Shown: one piece after another, positions 4,904 through 9,807 of the stretch | How positions within the stretch are numbered: position 1 is the first letter of the stretch | Layout: the number at the start of each line of letters is the position of its first letter | Assembly (NCBI GenBank): GCA_021160885.1 | Contig: JAGHBR010000493.1 | Location: 1 to 9,807 of the forward strand | Length of the DNA: 9,807 nt | Direction: 5' to 3' | Origin: Caldisericaceae bacterium | GTDB lineage: Bacteria > Calditrichota > Calditrichia > Calditrichales > Calditrichaceae | Position numbers and translations under genes: made by a program | Notes under the pieces: model-generated | Told to the model about the DNA's origin: nothing | The model's database searches: none | Seen by the model: only the letters and a program-made list of their open reading frames with translations

Positions 4904-6987
4904 CCAAAAAACTGACCAGACATTTTCTGTTGATTGCGATTCTGGGCGTAATGTCCGTTTCATTTTTGTTTGATTGGGGAGGCCTGAAAAACTTAGGACT
5001 TTTCAATCTTTTAGGATACGTCCACGAAGGCCTGAGTGTGCTGGTCATTTGGCTTGTTTATCTCTATTTAAAAAGCTTACATTTATTCAACAATAAAAAT
5101 GTACAATACAATCTAAAACTAATTGTTATTAATCTTATTTCGGTTTATGTGTTGGTCTTTGCTTTAAAGCTAATTTTTCAACCACAGTTCGTGACAATTG
5201 GTTTTCCGCCGCAAACCAATGACTTGAAGACGATTATTTATTCCAATTTGGTTTCGTTGATTGGTCTTTTTTCAATGGTAGGTTTTATTTTAGCTCTGCG
5301 CAATTTGATCTTTTACAAGCCCAAAAAAAATACAAGAATTTATTTCTACTCGAGCCTGTTTTTTTTAATACTAACCGCCATTTTAACCAGTGTGCTAAAA
5401 GCGCCCCTGGATCTGTCTTTTAGTGGAAATGGGATCTACAACAACGGTACTTTTGTGCTGACCCTGATCTTTTTGTTTTTACTTTCTCTGCGCAACAGCT
5501 GGATTACCTATTTAAGCAGAAAAGAGAAACTATATTACACATTTATTGCGATCTTAATTTTATGGGGAGTTTCTTACATATTTGATTACGCTTATGAGTT
5601 ACCCGTTGCCTATCACAGCTTAGCCCAGGCTGTATTTATTAATGGCAGCTGGTTTTTCCTCTTTTTTTACACGCTGACCAGCTTGATTTATTTAATGCTG
5701 CAATTACCAACTGCCCGCATTTTTGAACGTAAAATGCAGGAAGTGAGCAGTTTGCAGAATTTAACGCGGGCTATTTCGGTTGAAATGGACACCAACAAGC
5801 TGACCAATTTAATTACTAACATGATTATTAATGTAACAGGTTCTCACGTCAGCTGGATTGAGCTTTTAAATCCTCACGAAAACCGGCTGCAGGTACTGGC
5901 CACAAAAAATCTTTTGCTGCAAGATGTTTCGAAATTAAAAAATGGCGCCTTAAAGCAATTAAGTACACAAATTTTAAATGACAAAAAAACGCTTGTTTTA
6001 AACGAACTGACCACTGCTCAAAAAAATGAATATTTTCAAGGATTCCGCAGTAAAATCAATTCACTGGTCATTACCCCCATAATTGGCGCTCAAAACCAAT
6101 TTTTAGGCTTGCTTTACGCCGGTAAATCTTCTGTTTTAGGATTTGACCCCGATGATGTGAATTTATTGGAAGCTTTTGCCAACCAGGTGGCCATTGCGCT
6201 TGAAAATGCCGATTTGCTGCAAAAATCTTTTGAACGCGAACGATTGGAAAAAGAATTGCAGATTGCCCGCGAAGTACAAATGCGCTTGTTACCTCAAACA
6301 TTACCCCAGTTAAAAGCTTATCAATTAACCACCGAAACCATTACGGCCTATGAAGTGGGCGGTGATTATTTTGATTTCATTCCCAGAACTGATGCCAATC
6401 AGCTGGGGATTGTAATTGGAGATGTCAGCGGAAAAGGTACATCGGCAGCTTTTTACATGGCAGAAGTGAAAGGTATTATTCAGAGCATTGCAAGGCAAAA
6501 CCACTCTCCCGCTGAAATTTTAGGCTACACCAACAAGGTGTTGGCAACTAGTTTGGAAAAGAAATCGTTCATCACTTTAACCTTTGCCATTTTGGACAGC
6601 CAGCGCCATCAACTAAAATTTGCCAGAGCCGGCCATTGCCCGCTGGTGCATTTTAAAGCTAAAAACGGACAAATCATTTACCATCAGCCGGCCGGCATTG
6701 CTGTGGGACTGGATCGTGGACAAATTTTTAAGGATTCTTTACAGGAACATCTTATTGATATTGACTTAGGCGACGTGCTTGTGTTTTACACCGATGGTCT
6801 TTCCGAAGCCATGAACGGCAAGCTTGATGAATACACGGAAGTGCGACTGGCCGACATTTTAAAGCAATTTGCCGACCAACCAGTGGAAATCATTAAAAAA
6901 AGATTAATTGAAGACGTTTTTAAGTTTGTAGGTGATCACCATTTACATGATGATTTGACTTTAATTTTGCTGAAAAGAATTGAATAA
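4900..6987 (+). CDS. Membrane GAF-SpoIIE (PP2C) serine phosphatase
   Basis: A 695-residue RsbU-like phosphatase. About eight hydrophobic helices occupy residues 8-267 (roughly 8-25, 41-58, 74-93, 112-134, 147-165, 183-197, 211-227, 247-267). This membrane sensor region does not match a family I can name. A GAF domain spans about 285-437 and ends in LLEAFANQVAIALENA. The helix RERLEKELQIAREVQMRLLP (446-465) is the regulatory linker typical of RsbU-type proteins. The PP2C/SpoIIE domain (about 475-693) keeps its metal-site motifs: GGDYFD (D489), GDVSGKG (D508), YTDG (D632) and HDDLT (D684/D685). It should dephosphorylate the STAS protein encoded next. The start overlaps the lipoprotein stop (ATGA), with AGGA at 4886-4889. 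Catalytic function is secure by motif; the signal sensed is unknown. Confidence 0.92.
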   Translation: MTKKLTRHFLLIAILGVMSVSFLFDWGGLKNLGLFNLLGYVHEGLSVLVIWLVYLYLKSLHLFNNKNVQYNLKLIVINLISVYVLVFALKLIFQPQFVTIGFPPQTNDLKTIIYSNLVSLIGLFSMVGFILALRNLIFYKPKKNTRIYFYSSLFFLILTAILTSVLKAPLDLSFSGNGIYNNGTFVLTLIFLFLLSLRNSWITYLSRKEKLYYTFIAILILWGVSYIFDYAYELPVAYHSLAQAVFINGSWFFLFFYTLTSLIYLMLQLPTARIFERKMQEVSSLQNLTRAISVEMDTNKLTNLITNMIINVTGSHVSWIELLNPHENRLQVLATKNLLLQDVSKLKNGALKQLSTQILNDKKTLVLNELTTAQKNEYFQGFRSKINSLVITPIIGAQNQFLGLLYAGKSSVLGFDPDDVNLLEAFANQVAIALENADLLQKSFERERLEKELQIAREVQMRLLPQTLPQLKAYQLTTETITAYEVGGDYFDFIPRTDANQLGIVIGDVSGKGTSAAFYMAEVKGIIQSIARQNHSPAEILGYTNKVLATSLEKKSFITLTFAILDSQRHQLKFARAGHCPLVHFKAKNGQIIYHQPAGIAVGLDRGQIFKDSLQEHLIDIDLGDVLVFYTDGLSEAMNGKLDEYTEVRLADILKQFADQPVEIIKKRLIEDVFKFVGDHHLHDDLTLILLKRIE

Positions 6988-6989
6988 TT

Positions 6990-6995
6990 AGGAGG
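6990..6995 (+). promoter_or_regulatory. Strong Shine-Dalgarno of the STAS gene
   Basis: AGGAGG six bases before the ATG at 7002. It is much stronger than the signals of the neighbouring signalling genes, suggesting that the antagonist is made in excess over the phosphatases, as partner switching would require. Confidence 0.75.
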
Positions 6996-7001
6996 CAATA
7001 C

Positions 7002-7343
7002 ATGAAAGGCTTTCAAGTTAAACGGCTTGACAAAAACGATGTTTCCGTTCTTTATCCGGCCGGTTTTTTAGATGCACACACTGTTCCTCAGTTTGAAAGC
7101 GCTTTAAGCGAGTTGGTAGAAAACGGGCGCTACAAGATAGTAGTAAATTTTAAAGACCTGGATTACATCAGTAGCGCCGGCCTGGGCGTTTTTATGGGCT
7201 TTATTGAAGAAGTGCGGAATAATGGTGGTGACATCAAACTTTGCAATCTTTCTGATCGCGTGTACAAAGTATTCGATCTGTTGGGCTTTCCAGCTCTTTT
7301 CGAAATTTACAATCAGGAAGCAGAAGCACTGGAAAAATTTTAA
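7002..7343 (+). CDS. STAS-domain anti-sigma factor antagonist
   Basis: A 113-residue single STAS domain of the SpoIIAA/RsbV type. GFLDAHTVPQFESAL (21-35) is the usual second strand and helix. DYISSAGLGVFMGF (54-67) carries the phosphorylation-site loop; S57 or S58 is the expected target of the kinase. The C-terminal part (GDIKLCNLSDRVYKVFDLLGF, 76-96) is typical of the family. In the known cycle the unphosphorylated form binds the anti-sigma kinase and frees its client, and phosphorylation releases it. The gene lies between a phosphatase and the kinase, 14 bases after the former and 39 before the latter. All expected motifs are intact. The name of the regulated sigma factor cannot be derived from the sequence. 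Confidence 0.94.
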   Translation: MKGFQVKRLDKNDVSVLYPAGFLDAHTVPQFESALSELVENGRYKIVVNFKDLDYISSAGLGVFMGFIEEVRNNGGDIKLCNLSDRVYKVFDLLGFPALFEIYNQEAEALEKF

Positions 7344-7382
7344 GTTTGGCAACTTTTACTCAATTATTACGAAACTAAATAT

Positions 7383-7838
7383 ATGAGAAAAAATAAAAAA
7401 AATAAGAAACAGCGTTTTAAGTTGCAGATTGCGGCCTCGACCGACAATTTACAAACGATCAGGGATTTCATCCAAAGGCTGGCCGGAGAGGCGCATTTTG
7501 ACAGCGAGCAAATTGATCAGATTGCACTGGCTGTGGATGAGGCATGTACCAATGCCATTAAGCATGCCTACCAATATGACGCCTCCAAAAAAATTGATAT
7601 TGAAATTTGGTTGGATTCTGATAAAATGGAAATTGTTGTGACAGATTACGGGCCGGGTTTTGATCCAGAAAAATTGCCGGAACCTGATATTAATCATTCC
7701 ATGAAAAATGCCAAAGTCGGGGGGTTGGGCATTCATTTGATGAAAAAAGTAATGGATGAAGTCCGTTTTGAAATTCGTCCGGGGCAAAAAAACGCAGTCC
7801 ATTTAATCAAGTTTAAAAAACCGGAAAAAGAACAATGA
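7383..7838 (+). CDS. RsbW/SpoIIAB-type serine kinase, anti-sigma factor
   Basis: A 151-residue GHKL ATPase-fold kinase. After a very basic start (KNKKNKKQRFK) come the N-box VDEACTNAIKHAY (51-63, with E53 and N57), the G1 box DYGPGFD (88-94) and the ATP-lid glycine motif GGLGIHLM (113-120). There is no dimerisation or phosphoacceptor histidine domain. This identifies it as a Ser/Thr protein kinase of the partner-switch class and not a two-component histidine kinase. It should phosphorylate the upstream STAS protein and bind a sigma factor or another client when free. No Shine-Dalgarno is visible before the ATG at 7383. The stop overlaps the start of the next phosphatase (ATGA at 7835-7838), so the two are translationally coupled. 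Whether the client is a sigma factor is not shown. Confidence 0.93.
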   Translation: MRKNKKNKKQRFKLQIAASTDNLQTIRDFIQRLAGEAHFDSEQIDQIALAVDEACTNAIKHAYQYDASKKIDIEIWLDSDKMEIVVTDYGPGFDPEKLPEPDINHSMKNAKVGGLGIHLMKKVMDEVRFEIRPGQKNAVHLIKFKKPEKEQ

Positions 7839-9592
7839 AAGCTTCCTACTTAAGCAGCTTTCGTGAACGTCATAAATCTGAGCTGGAAAGCAAAGAATTA
7901 GATAAGCGTTTACTGGAACTTTCTTCATTGTTTGAGTTGAGCCAACAACTCAATGCCTCTCTGGATTTACAAAGCATCTTAGATAATATGTTACTTATTT
8001 CCATGGGACGCATGTTAATCAGCCGTGGCCTGGCGATAATCAAAACGGCAAAAAATGAGTTTAAAGTTTTAAAAGCGAAGGGCGTGGAAAAAAGCTGGTT
8101 AAATCGAACTTTAACAATTTACGATGCTCCTGAAGAACCGATTTTGCTTTCGGAAGAGGATTGGCCAGGGGCCGCAGAGTTTAAAGAAGTCCAAATTGAG
8201 TTGCTGCTGCCCATTATGTTCAACAATAAACTGAAAGGGCTGCTGGGCTTTGGCCGTAAATTAACAAAACAGCCTTTCAATAATGACGAAATCGATTTCT
8301 TATTTTCAATCTGTAACATTGCCGGGCAGGCCATTGAAAATGCCCTGATTATTGAAGAGCTTAAAAAGGTAAATCGTTCTCTGGATGAAAAAATTCAGGA
8401 ACTTAACACGCTGTTTGAAATTGGCAAAGAGTTAAATCAGATATTTGAAGAGGAACAGATTTTAAAGCAACTATCATTCTCGTTAATGGGCCAATTACTG
8501 GTCAATCAATTTTTTGTAGTTTTAAAAAAGGAAGAGGGCTGGCAGGTCGTTTTCAGACAGGGCTCTTATTTTCAGGAAGATTGTTGTCAGGAATTGTTAC
8601 AAGAGTGTGATCAATTAATTAATATTGAAGGCCCGCTTTTGGTGAACGAATCGGAGCAGTTCAAATATCTGCTTGAGTCAAAAATCCAACTTTTGGTACC
8701 CATGGCTAAAAAAGATAAAATTGGCGGGTTCATCTTTTTAGGGACACGCATGGACGGCAAACCTTATGAGCCATTACAGTTGGAATTTGTTTCGACACTG
8801 GCCAATATTGCTATGATTTCATTGGAAAATGCCCGCCTGATTAAAGAGACCATCGAAAAAGAGCGGATGGAAGAAGAGCTAAACATTGCCCGCAATATCC
8901 AAAGTCGTTTGCTGCCCGGTGAATTCCCGCTGCTTCAATCCTTCGATATTCATGGTCTGAATATTCCTAGCAAGCAGGTAGGCGGCGATTATTTTGATAT
9001 TTTACGTCTCAATGAAAACGAACTAATTTTAACGATAGCCGATGTTTCCGGTAAAGGAATGCCTGCCTCTCTGCTGATGTCTAACTTGCAGGCTGCCTTA
9101 CACACTTTGTACGGCGAAAATTACACGTTGAGTCAAATTACACAAAAATTAAATCATTTGATTTACAAAAACACTTCCATTGAACATTTTATTACCTTTT
9201 TTATTTTGAAACTAAACACATCAAGCGGCCTTTTTGAATATGTAAACGCCGGGCACAATCCACCGTATCTTTTAACTCAAAACGGGCAAATTGAAGAACT
9301 TTCGGTAGGCGGCTTTTTGTTGGGAATTTTTCCTGAAGCTGAATATGAACTTGGCAAAGGGCAATTGCAGCCTGGCGAATTGATTACTATGTACACGGAT
9401 GGTGTAACGGAATGTATGAATTTAGCCGAACAGGAATTTGGAGAACAGCGTTTGCAGGAAATTTTGCTTTACAGTGGTTTTAAGTTTTCGGCAAAGGAAT
9501 TGAATAATTACATTGTTGAACGTTTAAACGAATTTGCGCGTCAGGCTCCGCAAAGTGATGACATTACCATCTTAACAGTAAAAAGAAATTGA
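7835..9592 (+). CDS. Cytosolic GAF-GAF-SpoIIE (PP2C) serine phosphatase
   Basis: A 585-residue soluble RsbU-like phosphatase with no membrane segment or signal peptide. A basic and acidic N-terminal helix leads into a first GAF domain (about 29-171, ending FSICNIAGQAIENALI). A coiled linker (172-190) and a second GAF domain (about 190-335, ending FVSTLANIAMISLENA) follow. The helix EKERMEEELNIARNIQSRLL (341-360) repeats the RsbU-type linker of the first phosphatase. The PP2C/SpoIIE domain (about 370-583) has GGDYFD (D385), ADVSGKG (D403), NAGHNPP (471-477), YTDG (D522) and SDDIT (D575/D576), so it should be active. It probably acts on the same STAS protein in response to an internal ligand of unknown nature. 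The start overlaps the kinase stop. No clear terminator follows. Confidence 0.93.
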   Translation: MKASYLSSFRERHKSELESKELDKRLLELSSLFELSQQLNASLDLQSILDNMLLISMGRMLISRGLAIIKTAKNEFKVLKAKGVEKSWLNRTLTIYDAPEEPILLSEEDWPGAAEFKEVQIELLLPIMFNNKLKGLLGFGRKLTKQPFNNDEIDFLFSICNIAGQAIENALIIEELKKVNRSLDEKIQELNTLFEIGKELNQIFEEEQILKQLSFSLMGQLLVNQFFVVLKKEEGWQVVFRQGSYFQEDCCQELLQECDQLINIEGPLLVNESEQFKYLLESKIQLLVPMAKKDKIGGFIFLGTRMDGKPYEPLQLEFVSTLANIAMISLENARLIKETIEKERMEEELNIARNIQSRLLPGEFPLLQSFDIHGLNIPSKQVGGDYFDILRLNENELILTIADVSGKGMPASLLMSNLQAALHTLYGENYTLSQITQKLNHLIYKNTSIEHFITFFILKLNTSSGLFEYVNAGHNPPYLLTQNGQIEELSVGGFLLGIFPEAEYELGKGQLQPGELITMYTDGVTECMNLAEQEFGEQRLQEILLYSGFKFSAKELNNYIVERLNEFARQAPQSDDITILTVKRN

Positions 9593-9633
9593 TTTATTAC
9601 CTGCCGGCGAAACGCACTGAACACTTTTAAGAA

Positions 9634-9661
9634 ATTTTGAATGTTGGATTTTGAATTTTGA
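9634..9661 (+). repeat. Degenerate 7-bp tandem repeat (ATTTTGA)
   Basis: Four consecutive heptamers read ATTTTGA, ATGTTGG, ATTTTGA, ATTTTGA. The array lies between the operon end and the fragment-like minus-strand segment. It looks like a short microsatellite-type spacer of the kind scattered in some AT-rich genomes. No function can be assigned. Confidence 0.55.
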
Positions 9662-9680
9662 ATGGGCTTTCATCACAGAT

Positions 9681-9799
9681 TCCTCTTTGCCAAAATTAGT
9701 CTTAAAAATCCTTGATACTTTATCTCCACTTAACCCATCTTGAACAGTAAAGTGCGTTAAGTCCTTAAAAAACAACATGTCAAAAAATTTTATTACCAC
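9681..9799 (-). pseudogene. Possible fragment of a two-component-regulator propeller protein
   Basis: The minus-strand frame beginning with GTG at 9799 (ATG at 9778) contains HFTVQDGLSGDKVSRIF followed by KTNFGK. This resembles one repeat of the Reg_prop propeller family, where a Thr-x-x-Asp-Gly-Leu core precedes a Val-x-x-Ile strand and a Gly. After about forty residues the frame runs into the heptamer repeat and ends within 230 bp. If real, it is a broken remnant of an extracytoplasmic sensor, not a working gene. A chance match cannot be excluded. Confidence 0.25.
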
Positions 9800-9807
9800 T
9801 ACAATAT

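Larger units (their letters stand above)
9593..9807. other. Gene-poor right edge
   Basis: No plus-strand gene is visible to the end of the window and no convincing terminator follows the second phosphatase. The stretch holds a degenerate heptamer repeat, the 8-bp inverted repeat AACGCACT (9611-9618) / AGTGCGTT (9751-9758), and a minus-strand segment resembling part of a propeller protein. Confidence 0.5.

Noticed and set aside
7383..7838. Two-component histidine kinase
   Set aside because: The protein is only an ATPase domain with SpoIIAB/RsbW-type boxes, lacks a phosphoacceptor His domain and lies next to a STAS protein and PP2C phosphatases.
9572..9799. 75-codon minus-strand ORF as a complete gene
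   Set aside because: It overlaps the end of the second phosphatase, passes through a simple tandem repeat, and has no ribosome binding site. Only its first part resembles a protein family, so it is treated as a possible fragment.

Overview
The window is AT-rich bacterial DNA. It carries a periplasmic dipeptidase with a signal peptide, a probable lipoprotein, a fold-type IV branched-chain aminotransferase and several genes with little or no Shine-Dalgarno sequence. Together these suggest a Gram-negative-type bacterium of the Fibrobacterota-Chlorobiota-Bacteroidota neighbourhood, possibly Calditrichota. That placement is an impression and not a phylogenetic result. No rRNA, tRNA, CRISPR array, transposase or phage gene is visible.

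Left part (1-2260): two small membrane-anchored coiled-coil proteins, a YtxH-type (67-423) and a DUF948/YtxG-like (553-900), are separated by a good hairpin terminator. A convergent ilvE (939-1970, minus) faces them and shares a bidirectional terminator with the DUF948 gene. The 290-bp divergent region between ilvE and ddpX is the most structured non-coding stretch. On the ilvE side it holds a strong leftward terminator upstream of the ilvE start codon. Just before that terminator lies a 12-codon ORF in which six residues are isoleucine, which suggests transcription attenuation of ilvE. The same region has two overlapping dyads and repeated TTAGC/GCTAA motifs.

Middle (2261-3629): a VanX/DdpX-type D-Ala-D-Ala dipeptidase with a signal peptide, then adenylate kinase with a four-cysteine LID.

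Right part (3641-9592): a close-packed set that probably forms one transcription unit behind adk. In order it encodes a probable lipoprotein with a fibronectin-III-like segment and a beta-propeller, an eight-helix membrane GAF-SpoIIE phosphatase, a STAS anti-sigma antagonist, a RsbW/SpoIIAB-type serine kinase, and a cytosolic GAF-GAF-SpoIIE phosphatase. Two junctions are ATGA stop/start overlaps. This is a complete partner switch: the kinase phosphorylates the STAS protein, and two phosphatases with different sensory inputs can dephosphorylate it. No sigma factor or other output is encoded in the window. The lipoprotein is translationally coupled to the membrane phosphatase and may be its outside-facing partner.

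Right edge (9593-9807): no convincing gene. It contains a degenerate 7-bp tandem repeat and, on the minus strand, a short segment resembling one two-component-regulator propeller repeat, perhaps a gene fragment.
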